Shown: positions 51,746-61,170, counted from the first letter of the stretch. The stretch: 64,000 nucleotides of DNA from Struthio camelus (GCF_040807025.1 NC_090943.1:119735900-119799899), one strand, 5' to 3'. Notes: generated by a model from the letters alone, not told the origin. Translations and numbers: made by a program.

Positions 51746-53850
51746 AAGAGGAAGTGCACTTTTAGAGCCTAAGCATGAGATCCTTAAGCAAAATTTTCAG
51801 AGATGTGCTTTCCCTGAAGGTTTTACCTGAAAAAAAGCTAAATGATTTAGCTAGAACTGGAAAGTAAGTTGTAACAAATCCCCAAGAGATTAAAGTTCCT
51901 GCTGATTTTCTGTTTTCCTGAACTCTAGGCAAAAACATGCACAGCCAACAGGGGAACTTTGGTACTGGAAGAAGGCTGGAAGAGTCTCCAAAGCCAAGTG
52001 GAGAGGAGGTCAGCAGGTTCACAAGCAAACCTTGCGAAAGGCAGCTGCTGACCATACCCAGATTTACACCAGAGCACTACAGAAATTTGTTCTTTGAAAC
52101 TATTTTGGTTTTGATGATCTAAGCAGCTATGTGAAAGATGTGTTGCACCACATTTCTGAGAGCTGGAATCTGGATGAGTCCATCCCACTCTGTTCAGCCT
52201 CTTTTACTAACTAACCAGAGTTTGTCGCTTCGATTGAATGTCAGGAGGTTTTTAGACTGTGAAGCTCCAAAATCATGTCTTGCCTAATCATTATTTTTTT
52301 CTCCAATTCTGTTGCTAGTCCAATAGGAGCTTATAAAACATCAAGAATTCCCACAAAACTCATGTTATACCACTCAGTATTACATAATATTTTTCCAAGT
52401 GTATCCTTTCAGATGTCAGTTCAAATCATGGGGAACAGAGCTGAGCTTCTTCGTGAAATCATATTTCATTTGGCAAAGAGGGATTTCAGGAGTGTGAATT
52501 TAGGACCACCTCCATGCCATTTACAGCACTACTTCCCTCTGCTGCTCATGCTTAACAGGTGTCCAGGACTTGATGAAGATGACCTTATTTTTAAGGGAGA
52601 CTAGTCCCAAGTTTGATCCTCAAGCTACTAATAGCAAGAACTTCTTCACCATAGAGATCCTAAGCATATTTTCATTTTAGATGAGCAGGAAATATAATGC
52701 AGTTATATGTATGAGCACTATAGGCTAACTGAACCCAATAGTAGTTTTTCACTGTATGCTGCATTTGGGAAAGAGTGTCTTAGTTTTCTTACACTGTCTG
52801 CTTGAGAAATCATTCCTCATCCGATACCCATCTAGGTATTTCTTTGCATTTGTCTCTGACCTGATCTGTATTTGATCAGAACTTTTATCTAGCTTTGCAC
52901 TCATTCCTCATGCATATTGCTAATATTACCAGCTTCCTGAGTTATCTTGGTTTTTCAAGTTCATCAGTAAAACGCTGTTGTTGAAACTAGCCTATAAGTT
53001 GAAGTCACAGCAGAAAGGATATGATCAGTCTATTTCAAACACTGGGTTTACATTTTTAAAAAATAAATAGCTGGGAAATTGTCAATTGATTCCCATGCTT
53101 TATTTTTCAATTGTATGTTCTTAGAAAGAAATAGAGTTTAGCTTAAAAATAAATTGCTGCTACTTTCCAAGCTACTTGAATAAAGCCCCTGAGCTATCAT
53201 AAAAATAATAAACATAAGCAGCAATTGATAAGTTAAATTGAATTTTAAAGGTCAGATATTCTGACCTTTCATGCTGACAAACCACCCTGCCTGTGCTTTT
53301 TCGTTGTACTTTTCTAAAACTAGGTAACTCTTGTTGTGCTGCAGTTTCATTTTTTAGGGCAGCCCAGTAACATTTTAATCCGAAGGAAGATGCTACCATT
53401 GTCAACAGGTGATGTTATGAAGCACATGATCACATACAGAATGTTAATTAAAAGAGGATTAGGTGAAGATCTCATCAAACATACCAATTCTGTTTCAAAT
53501 CAATGGCTTCTAAGCACAGGAGTAGTTAGAGTGAAGGGCTATAGGCACTGACTGGTTCGGTTTGCATATTTTAGAAAACAACATTTAGCTAGTGTTTGTG
53601 GAACTAGGCTCTTCTACTTCAAAAGTTCTGTTTAATCTACTCAAACAGAGGAATAGCCATCAGTAAAAATGTCAGGGGTTATTTGATGATAACATGTGGA
53701 GACTTAAAAAAAGGTATCCCAGATGTGAAAAAGTTAGAAGAATGCTGCTCAAAAATAAACTAATTAAATAAATTTTATAATGAAGTACAGCTTTCACTGT
53801 TAGATTGTAGATTACTCTCCCCCAAACATTAGACGAAATTGCATTGTTTA
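51746..53850. other. Intergenic, no gene recognised
   Basis: No supported gene. Open frames (for example 52275-52604, 109 codons; 51762-52055, 97 codons) lack recognisable domains. The right end borders the candidate distal 3' end of the minus-strand ADCYAP1 transcript. Confidence 0.5.
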
Positions 53851-53856
53851 CAAAAA

Positions 53857-54310
53857 TTTATTAATACAAACTTTACACACTTTTGTATAACAGTTATCAA
53901 AGTCCTAGTTATAGATATCATGTGTGTAATAATACTTTGTTTAAGTTCTTTTTATATTCATTTGCACACAAAATAAGTTCTCCAAGACTAACATCTACCT
54001 AAACTATCACTGCATCTCAAATCTGCTCAAATTTCGTAAGGCTGTTGGCGTTTCTAAAAAGTATACAAAGGATAACCTAGGTGATCACTTCATAATGCTT
54101 GCAACTAGCCACGGAACTCTTAACTGATAAGGTCATAAATAAAACGTCAAGAGAGCCCTATGTCATTACACCACAGCCGACACAAACACAGCAAACTCTG
54201 CCCATCGCCGAAGAACAAAAGCAGCACGACTGAAACGCAAGCCGATGTGTTGCAGCATCGTAGGGCCACTGAATAGCCATCCGTGAACTCGTGGCGATTT
54301 ACAAGGTGAA
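53857..54310 (-). other. Candidate distal 3'-UTR segment of ADCYAP1 (or separate minus-strand transcript)
   Basis: A minus-strand AATAAA lies at 53857-53862. The adjoining 450 bp is A+T-rich with 3'-UTR-like texture and few repeats. It lies about 2.1-2.6 kb past the ADCYAP1 stop codon, which is compatible with a long 3' UTR from distal polyadenylation. The G+C-rich repeat block immediately upstream on the same strand (54331-54560) could instead be a promoter for an independent transcript. No coding frame is supported. This is inference from composition and signal only. Confidence 0.3.
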
Positions 54311-54330
54311 GAGAAGGCACGAAAGCTGCA

Positions 54331-54560
54331 AACTGCGCCCCGCGGAGCCCGCCGCGCAGGCGGGGCGGGCAGCCCGCGCAGGCAGAGCCGGCGGCGCCGG
54401 CAAGGCGGGCAGCGCCGGCAGCCCGGGCAGGCTGGGCGGGCAGTGCCGGCGGTGTAGGCAGCCCGGACGGGCAGGGTCGGCAGCGCCGGCAGCGCCTGCC
54501 GCCGGGGGCTGCAGAGGCGAGCCTCTCCCTCCGCGGCCGCGCAGCGGGGGCGGGAGGAGA
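54331..54560. repeat. G+C-rich degenerate tandem repeat / small CpG island
   Basis: About 230 bp built from imperfect copies of a short unit of the GGCAGCGCCGGCAG type (also GGGCAG and GGCAAG variants), with many CpGs and sharp A+T-rich flanks on both sides. Because the period is roughly a multiple of three with few stops, several frames are open on both strands (for example 54147-54575, 54166-54618, 54291-54587) with Ala/Gly/Arg-rich products. I regard these as artefacts. It may be a minisatellite or a small CpG-island promoter. Confidence 0.75.
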
Positions 54561-55990
54561 AGGAGCGCTCCCCACGGCTTTTTTTGAGGGGTAAGCATCG
54601 CTTTCCCAAGCAATCCACGTCTTGAATTCGGGGCTCGTTTTGTGTCTTTGGGAAAAGACTCCGCTAAGGTTTGTGTGGTGAGCTGGAAGGAAGCATATAC
54701 CTACGTGTCCTCCTTCGCCACCTTCCCAGGAGAAGGGACGGGGCGAGCCCCGGCTGGGTGCGCTGCTGCTTATTGTCCCCCGGGTGGAAGGTAAGATAGG
54801 AGTCCGTACATAGAGAGATGAGGTGAAAATGGTTTATCTCGTTAGAACCCGGACCACAGGTGAACACTACACATTCTTTTATGACAAAAGTTTGTTTTAT
54901 GAAATAAATTTTACTAAGCAATAAGCCAGAATGTAGAAAAATACATTTTACCTCCAAACTCAATAAACAAGGAACAAAAACTTTAGTAGTAGTGCATAAT
55001 TATTTAGTGGTAGCTACAACAGGGGTTCCTAAACTTTTACAATAAGAGCTTGCATAAAACAGAACAAAGGAGTGAGAGAGCGTTCACAATCTTTTTTTTT
55101 TTTTCTCCCAAAAGAACATAACCCAAAAAGGTGACTCGGGTGGTTTAAACAGTGGATGAAAGGCGGGAGGTTCTACAAGAAAAAAAAAACAGTCAAAGAA
55201 GAAAAGCAACTCCAACCGAAAAATGCCAAGGCGAGAACCCTGCTCGTTACACATGATGAGAAGCATGGACAGCACTGGAGAGTAACACACTGTACTTTGC
55301 ATCCAGGTCCAGTACCGAGCTGCCGGGGCAGTTGGGTAGCGGATCGGAGGTGGGGGCGGCCTCTCCTTCCCTACGCCCCGCCGCACCGTGACCGGGCGCG
55401 CCCCGGGGCCGCCCCTCGGCTCTTCCCCACTCTTCCCAAACGGCTCCTAGCTCCGCTTTGGCTTGTTCGGCAACTCTGCCCGGCCAGCCAGCAGGACAGT
55501 GCACGGGGCTCGCTATCCTTGCTGCTAGTTCGGGATTTAGGAGAGGGAGGGTGTTTTTGTTTGGGTTTTTTTTTTTTTTGATTTGGGTTTTGCTGGGAGG
55601 GGTTAACTATTTCTCCCTCCACTAGTCAACAGAGATACAGAATTTGGATCGAGCTGTTGTTTTCACCACAAGAGAATTATCGTCTAAGCTCATTGTTTGA
55701 GGAGACACTAATACAGATACAACTGGAATCAAAGAAAGCAGAAAGAAATCGAAATCTAGAGCAAAGGGGACAGTGCCCCTTCAGAGAGGCTAGTGGCAAA
55801 GGAGCCTGCCTTGAGACTCACCGCGGGAAGAATCTGCTTCAGCAATTCTCCCAAATCATTTTCCTCATAATCCCCTGGGAGCAGGGCATCCTTCTCTATG
55901 TACAGTAGCAAATGGTGAAAATTAATGTCTTCGACCCTGTCGCGGATAAAAATACTATCCTTTTAATTTCCGTTACAAAAATAGGAGTAA
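54561..55990. other. Downstream flank / possible 3' UTR of ADCYAP1, no coding gene seen
   Basis: Mixed sequence between the G+C-rich repeat and the proximal polyadenylation signal. It includes poly-T and poly-A runs (55091-55104, 55181-55190, 55567-55579) and a second small CpG-rich patch at about 55310-55480. If distal polyadenylation is used, all of it would be 3' UTR of the minus-strand gene. Open frames here coincide with the CpG-rich patch and are not supported as genes. Confidence 0.45.
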
Positions 55991-56020
55991 TATTCAAAAC
56001 AATGATTGTCTTTTTTTCTA

Positions 56021-56026
56021 TTTATT
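56021..56026 (-). promoter_or_regulatory. Candidate polyadenylation signal AATAAA (proximal)
   Basis: The minus-strand text is AAAATAAATAG, about 420 nt past the ADCYAP1 stop codon, followed by a TTGTTTTG stretch that could act as the downstream U/GU-rich element. Cleavage would fall near 55990-56010. Confidence 0.5.
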
Positions 56027-56345
56027 TTATATAAAAACATAAACAGCTCAGGCGAATTCTTGTTCTTGTGCAGGCTTTATATGAAGATTTGTTCTTTAGT
56101 ATTCGTAGTAGTATTTATATATATATATTTATATATTATATATAACTTAATGATTGGTCCACAAAGTAGATCTGTGCGTTTCTCTAGTGCTTTTGTACAA
56201 AAGAAAAACAATATTATTATCAAAATATTCATTTAATGGCTTTACTTCATACATAAATACATGTTTCGATAACACAGGAGCGGTGATTGTTCAGTCAGTT
56301 TGGAAATGACTTTTGTTTTTGTTTTGATTTTTTTTTTGTTGGGTT

Positions 56346-56347
56346 TC

Positions 56348-56402
<55 letters not shown>

Positions 56403-56409
56403 TTCTTTT
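56346..56409. repeat. (CT)n microsatellite
   Basis: About 64 bp of CT dinucleotides with a few CCCT and TTTCT interruptions. In the gene's sense it is a (GA)n tract inside the 3' UTR, 38 nt after the stop codon. Confidence 0.95.
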
Positions 56410-56447
56410 AGGACTTTGTATACACAGGAGTGGCTGGTTACTCATCG

Positions 56448-56634
56448 CTACAAATACGCTACTCGGCGTCCTTTGTTTTTAACTCTTTGTTTATACCTTT
56501 TCCCCAGGACGGCTGCTAAGTATTTCTTGACAGCCATTTGTTTCCGGTAGCGGCTGTAGCTGTCCGTGAAGATGCCGTCTATGTGCCGCTTGGTGAGCGG
56601 TTCCGCCTCGTCCCCCAGGCCGCTGCTGGCACCG
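56448..56634 (-). CDS. ADCYAP1: ADCYAP1 last coding exon (gene exon 5): PACAP-38/27
   Basis: Acceptor CCTTGCAG|CGGTGCC. Encodes the spacer [16 protein letters not shown], then mature PACAP-38 with the fully recognisable [13 protein letters not shown] start and the [19 protein letters not shown] tail, then GRRVAYL and a TAG stop at 56448-56450. The open frame extends upstream past the acceptor, but that text is intronic and Ala/Arg-rich. Confidence 0.98.
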
Positions 56635-59600
56635 CTGCAAGGGCCGAGAAGCACAGCTGCATCAGGAGGGGCCGCCGCCGCCGCCGCCCCGCACCGCCCC
56701 GCGCCGCCCCGCGCCGCCCCGCGCTGCGCTGCGGGAAGGCGCGGGCAGGGCCGCGCCGCTCCCCTAAGCCGCTCCCTGCTCCCGGCTGCGCGCCGCCCCG
56801 CGGATGCCTCCCGCCGCCCGCCGCGGGGCCACCGCTGCTCCCGGCGCAACACGTTTTGCGCCGGGGAAGACAAAGGAGCCACCTAAAGCCGCTCGCAAAC
56901 TGGGAGCCGGTGCGGCCAGGAGTCGGCAGGCGGGGGAGGCAATATATGCCTGCTATGAATTATTCATGGCGGCGGGGTAAGCCGCTCTCCCCGGGGCTTT
57001 ATTAAAACGTTGCCTCGCGCTGACACGCGGCGGGGTGCGCGGGGCTCGCCGGCGGGCAGCGGCGCGCTATGCGCACCGCTCGGCCGAGCATCTGGGGGCG
57101 CCTGTTCTTCCCGGCGGAGCGGGCTTTAGCCAAATTCCCCGCCTTAGCCGAGCCCCCGGTAATTTCTTCCGACCGACTGCCTCCCCAGGAAAGCGGCGAG
57201 GCCGCCGAACTTGTTGTTTTTAAATAAGCCGGTTGCAGAAAATATGTGTGGACAGACACACCTCAAATCCGTATATATGCACAAAACGAGCACACCGCCG
57301 CCAAGCCCGGCGCTGACAGCTCGGCTCGCGCTTCCCCCAGAGCCGGCCGCCAGCCGCTGCCGGGGCCGGCGGGGGCAGCCGGGTTTGGGCATCGGGACCC
57401 AGCCGTGCCCAGCCCCGCGGCCGGGCTTCGCCCCACCAACCACCCCGCTGGCGCAACAAATTTCCAGCCACGGCCCATTAAGCATTGTTTCCTCTAGCCG
57501 CGGCCCTTTAAGCAACTGTTGGAGCAGCAGCAACGCCCACCGCGGAAAAGAAGGGGCGAGAAATCCTTACCCGACCCGCTTGGCCATCAGAGAGTGCAGA
57601 TATTTCCTCGCAGATAACTGACCCAGGAGTTTCCTGTAGGCTTTGTTGAAGATCCCATCGGCGTGCCTGGGCGGAGGGAAAGAGCCCACAGATGAGCGGC
57701 GAGGCCCGGAGCCGGGCTCCGCAGGGATGCGGAGAGCCCGGGCTAGCGGGCACCGTCCCTCCCTCCCTCCCTCCCGGAGAGCGGAGGGCGGCTTCTCCCC
57801 GTGGTCCCCTGGGACCCCCCCTTCCCCACCCAGACCCTTCCCTCCTCTTTGCTGAGCTCCGCGCTCGCCCGGCATTTCTGCTGTATTTCAAGGAGCAGTG
57901 CTAGCCTTCCCCGGCGCAGGCTGCTCCCCGCTCCCTCCCCCGCGTTGCTGGAGGTAAGGCGGCTTTTCAGTTTCTTCTGGTCTCTACTCTGGCGGCCGGG
58001 CATGAGAACGGGACCCGTGTAGCTTGGTCGTTTGTTTAGGTTCGTGGGTTTGTTTTTTTTTCCTGTTTTCCCCCCTCCCAATCGGTTCGGACAGACCCGT
58101 TTTGCTCCCGGCTCAAAATTCATTCCTGCCACCCCGCCACTTCCAGTCACCTCTTTTCCGGTGGGTAATACAAGGTGTACATCTCGCCTATCATGGAGGA
58201 CGGGTTCGCTATACCGAGGGGCTCATGGTCATAGGCGAAGTCCTGCAGAGTGTTCCCGTCCTCGTCATAGACTTCATCTTCCAGCCTGGCAACGAGAGCA
58301 GCGAGGGGAAGGAGTCAGCCGGGCTGGGGGCTCTCCGCCCGGCCAGCCCCGCCGCCGGCTGCCGGCTGCCGTCGCGGCCGGTCCCCTCGCGGAGCCGCCG
58401 CCGGGGGAGCAGACACGGCAGCCCCGGCAGCCCCGTCCCCCTGCCCCTGCCCCGTCCCCTCCCCGCGCCCGCCCGCCAACCCGCTCCGCCGCTTCCCATC
58501 CCCGCCCTCCACGCGGGAGGAAACACACCCGCCGCCAGACGTGGTCCAAGAGGGTGAAGAAAAAAAAAACAAAACAAAAACAAACCCACACCCCCGCCCC
58601 CAGCCCCAGAAACGGCCCCAGAGCTGCCAGAGCCGTGGCTGGGGCTTCCCGCACCGGGTGCACGCACACACACACGCACACGCGCGCCGGGGGGCTGGGC
58701 GGGGGCGCAGCAGCACCCCCGACGGCTGCGGTGCGCGCCCCGCGCTGCGCCCGGGGGGGCGCTTGCGCGTGTTTTTGGTTTTCTTTGCAGCTTGTCCCTG
58801 CTCGTTCAGCTCGCCCGAGTTTTATGTCCCGGCCCGCCTCCCCCCACCCCCCTCCCGTCCCCCGCTCTCTCCGCAGTACGATGTAGGTCATGGTGCGTTA
58901 CAGGCAGCTATTTTTGTCTGTGAGCTTTAGCGGAGGTATTAATAATAGATGCCGCTGAAGTGTTGCACTCCTGCTAATCCAGGCGCTTGAATGAAGCGAG
59001 CCGGGTGCCTGCCAGCTAATGGCCCCGGCGGCCGCTGAGCCGGCCGCGGAGAGGACGCGGCTGCCGGCAGCCAGGCCCGACGGGCTCCCCGGCGAGGCCC
59101 GCTTCGGACAAGGACCCCCGGAGCCCCAGCAGGGACACCCTCTTCGGACAGCCTGGGGCATCCGGCATCTCCCCCCGAGCCCAGCTGAGCCGCGCAGCAG
59201 GGGCCCTCCGAGGGACCCCCGGCACAGAAGGGTCCTTCAGACAACAGCACCGCGCCCCAAAACGTCCCCCCAGCCCCCGCGACACCGGCCGCCCCCCCCT
59301 CCCCGAGCTACAAGCAGGGTGGGACCCGGCTGCCCTGGACCAAGCGTCCTGCACTCCCAGCCGCGGCCCAGTACGGGCAAGTCGCTTGTGCCGGCTGCGC
59401 TGGGGCTTCCCCAGTCCTGCCCCCAAACACAGCAGGGTCCAAACACTCCCGGCCCCCAGGTACGAAGGGACAGCAAAGGCACCAGCCCGCGCTGGAGGCC
59501 AGCAAAGCACCACCGAATGGATACATACATATTTAAAAGCAAACCAAACAATCTCGCCAGCCGCTTTCCCCCGTTAAGGGGGGAGCTAGCATAAATACAG

Positions 59601-60209
59601 ACAGGGCGGAGAAGAGACTAAAACCCCTTAAACTCCCACCGCTGCTGCCGGAGCCAGGGCAGCACTCGCATCCCTGCCGCCCAGGCACCCCGCCCGGCCG
59701 GGCGGCGCAGCGCAGCCCGGGGGCGCCCTCCCAGCTGGGCTGCCCCGCCGAGGGGCGGCCGCACCGCCGCATCCTCCTGCCGAGACCCCCCTCTCGGGGT
59801 GACAAGGGGCCGCAGATTATAGGCTCTAGGACCCTGGGGACCGGCTCCTCTCGAAGTTAGTGCAGCAGCCTGGCGGGCCACCCTCTCCCTGTTTTACCCG
59901 CGGAGCCGGATTTTTCCATCCCGCCAGCTCCTCTCCCCAGACGGAGGGGGTGGGCTCATGGGCGAAGTGGAGGGGGTTTCGTTTGGTGACTCCCCCCCAT
60001 CCTCTTTCGCCTTCCTCTCTCGCAAGTTTTGCCTTCCCTTAGCAAGCCTAGGGCAGTAGGGGCCTGCAGGGGTCCCGGAGGAGCCCCCGGGGCGGGGGAC
60101 GGACCTACCTGAGCGCCGGGTACTGAAGTCCAGCCGCAGGTGAGCAGTAGACACTGCAATGCATTATTATGCCATAGACCAGGAGTGCTAGGATCGCTTT
60201 GCTACACAT
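56448..60209 (-). CDS. ADCYAP1: Pituitary adenylate cyclase-activating polypeptide precursor (PACAP), four coding exons
   Basis: Join 60209-60109, 58285-58151, 57666-57571, 56634-56448 on the minus strand: 519 nt, 172 residues plus TAG. The precursor has a signal peptide ([17 protein letters not shown]...), an acidic cryptic region ([11 protein letters not shown]...), a KR cleavage pair at 78-79, the PRP/GHRH-like peptide from His80 ([14 protein letters not shown]...), a spacer, KR at 126-127, and then PACAP-38 at residues 128-165 ([16 protein letters not shown]...). PACAP-27 ends before GKR, and a GRR site at 166-168 supplies the C-terminal amide. The secreted peptide activates the PAC1 and VPAC1/2 receptors and raises cAMP in neurons and endocrine cells. 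Every junction has GT/AG sites, and all introns are phase 2. The start is chosen because it opens the signal peptide directly after a strong acceptor. Length and order match vertebrate PACAP precursors. Recognition is by family knowledge and is essentially certain for the peptide exons. Confidence 0.97.
56635..57570 (-). other. ADCYAP1: ADCYAP1 intron between PRP and PACAP exons (936 bp)
   Basis: GTAAGG donor and TTGCAG acceptor. Very CpG-rich, with homopolymeric GCC/CCG runs near 56672-56730. Two more A+T-rich islands (about 56940-57010 and 57215-57300) sit inside it and could be regulatory. Open frames over it are by-products of low stop-codon density. Confidence 0.9.
57571..57666 (-). CDS. 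ADCYAP1: ADCYAP1 coding exon 3 (gene exon 4): PRP / GHRH-like peptide
   Basis: 96 nt. Acceptor CCGCCCAG|GCACGCC, donor GTCGG|GTAAGG. Encodes [16 protein letters not shown]... to LMAKRV: the N-terminal His-Ala-Asp-Gly-Ile-Phe is the secretin/glucagon-family signature and was once called the GHRH-like peptide in birds. Because the length is a multiple of three and both ends are phase 2, skipping keeps the PACAP frame. Exon-4-skipped transcripts have been described for this gene in non-mammalian vertebrates (from memory, not checked). Confidence 0.97.
57667..58150 (-). other. ADCYAP1: ADCYAP1 intron between cryptic and PRP exons (484 bp)
   Basis: GTGACT donor and CGCCCAG acceptor. Its acceptor side (57760-57780) contains a short CCCT/TCCC repeat. 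No additional exon was recognised. Confidence 0.9.
58151..58285 (-). CDS. ADCYAP1: ADCYAP1 coding exon 2 (gene exon 3): cryptic peptide
   Basis: 135 nt, phase 2 at both ends. Acceptor GCCAG|GCTGG, donor AAGAG|GTGACT. Encodes [11 protein letters not shown]... to TLYYPPEK and the first two bases of Arg79, so the KR processing site is split by the next intron. The segment is acidic, typical of the cryptic propeptide. The region was found by reading the minus strand directly, because the exon is too short to stand out as a long open frame. Confidence 0.96.
58286..60108 (-). other. ADCYAP1: ADCYAP1 intron between signal-peptide and cryptic exons (1,823 bp)
   Basis: GTAGGT donor and TGCCAG acceptor. 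Mostly CpG-rich, with an A-rich run (58559-58585) and CA/CG micro-repeats (58662-58690). A lower-G+C patch with few repeats (58870-59015) stands out as a possible conserved element. The long open frames on both strands here (up to 284 codons, 58032-58886) are artefacts of G+C content. Confidence 0.9.
60109..60209 (-). CDS. ADCYAP1: ADCYAP1 coding exon 1 (gene exon 2): start codon and signal peptide
   Basis: Encodes residues 1-33 and two bases of Arg34. ATG is at 60209-60207 in a GGCAATGT context (G at -3). The hydrophobic core LALLVYGII is followed by a short region ending YPALR. Donor AG|GTAGGT is at 60109/60108. The exon begins a few bases upstream at 60216, after CCCTCCCGCACAG, a good polypyrimidine-AG acceptor. 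Confidence 0.96.
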
Positions 60210-60216
60210 TGCCACT

Positions 60217-60504
60217 CTGTGCGGGAGGGAAAGGAGAAATTCTGTCAAAAAAAAGGGGGGGAAAAAAAGGGAAAAAAAAAAAAAGCGCGACCAACCAAGC
60301 CCCTCGCCGAGCCCGCCGGGGAGGGAGGCAGCGCGGCCCCTGAAGCCAGGCGCCGTCCGCAGCCGGGGCGCCGCGCGGAGCGGTGCGGAGCGGCGCGCAG
60401 CAGCGCACATTTGCCACCGCCCGCCCCGGGACCGGCCGCCGGGGCGAGGCGAGCCGCCCCTGCCGCGCTGCGGGAAGGCCCGGCGAGCCGGCTTGTGTCC
60501 TTAC
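60217..60504 (-). other. ADCYAP1: ADCYAP1 5'-UTR intron (288 bp, inferred)
   Basis: Bounded by a strong donor (TTTAATG|GTAAGG, GT at 60504-60503) and the acceptor before the start-codon exon (GCACAG|AGTGGC). A non-coding first exon is the known arrangement in vertebrate ADCYAP1. Use of this exact donor is inferred from the sequence. Confidence 0.6.
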
Positions 60505-61170
60505 CATTAAACTCTAAACACCCGGCACTAAGAGCGTTTGGCTGCGAAACTAAAAGGGCAGGTCTTAAAAAAAAAATAAAAAAAACACCCAAAACGGGGA
60601 AGGGGGGGAATACAGCTGTCTCCCAAGTTGCGGCCGAAAGGAGTTAAAACCCTCGTGGCATCGCCTCTCCGATGGGCGAAGGACCCGCGGGATGAAGAAG
60701 ATGCAAAAGCAGCAGTTACTTGTTTGCTGATTTAAAGGGAATCCACTCCGGGAAAAAAAAAGGAAAAAAGAAAAAGATAAAGGAAAAAAGTTTGCAGGTA
60801 GCAGCACAGATCTGGAGTGGAGTCTGCGAGGGAAGGGACAGACAGAAAGAGGGATGGAGCGAGATGTCGGCGGAGAAGGGAGCACAGGGAAAGGGGGAAG
60901 AGAGCGAGCGAGCCCGGGAGGGAGAGGAGGAGGAGAGCCGAGGGCTGGCTGCTTGAGATGTTGTCTTCCCCAGATCTCTCCCCTCACTGAGAGCCTTCAG
61001 CTTTCTCCTCTTCTTCTCTTCCTGCTCGGTGGCTCCAAACTTGACCAGCCTTCCGCAGCCTTCCGTCTGATACGCAATTAGCAGCAAAATCTTTGCAAAC
61101 ACTCCGCTTCAGCGAGAGCCCTCTTCGTAAACATTTGCCTGCATGTCACCTTAGAGGACGGGCAATATTG
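60505..61170 (-). other. ADCYAP1: Probable ADCYAP1 non-coding exon 1 (5' UTR)
   Basis: The 3' end is set by the GTAAGG donor at 60504. The 5' end is estimated about 30 bp downstream of the TATA-like box. The segment is pyrimidine-rich in the sense strand, with CTCTCC, TTTTTCC and CTCGCTCGCTC runs. It contains upstream ATGs, including 61102 and 60987, that open frames of 128 and 140 codons. Such uORFs would repress translation if included, so the true start site may lie further downstream or splicing may differ. Confidence 0.4.

Larger units (their letters stand above)
56021..56447 (-). other. ADCYAP1: ADCYAP1 proximal 3' UTR
   Basis: From the TAG stop to an AATAAA at 56021-56026 on the minus strand. 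The segment is A+U-rich apart from a long GA tract that starts 38 nt after the stop codon. It contains several ATTTA-like and TATATA strings, typical of an unstable, regulated mRNA. The extent is inferred from the signal. No transcript evidence is available here. Confidence 0.55.
56540..60520. other. CpG-rich domain covering the ADCYAP1 gene body
   Basis: G+C and CpG density rise abruptly near 56550 and stay high across the exons and introns to the donor of the first exon, with brief A+T-rich interruptions. Homopurine/homopyrimidine runs and CCG repeats are frequent. Such gene-wide CpG islands are common at developmentally regulated, Polycomb-type genes. Confidence 0.7.

Noticed and set aside
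54147..54618. Four overlapping open frames of 98-150 codons
   Set aside because: Produced by the G+C-rich tandem repeat. The translations are repeat text in every frame.
56287..56550. Open frames over the CT microsatellite (Ser/Leu and Arg/Glu repeats)
   Set aside because: They encode only the dinucleotide repeat and lie in the 3' UTR of ADCYAP1.
58032..58886. 284-codon plus-strand open frame
   Set aside because: It overlaps ADCYAP1 exon 3 and its introns on the opposite strand. It is Pro/Arg/Ala-rich text caused by CpG-rich DNA with few stop codons, and other frames in the same place are open too.
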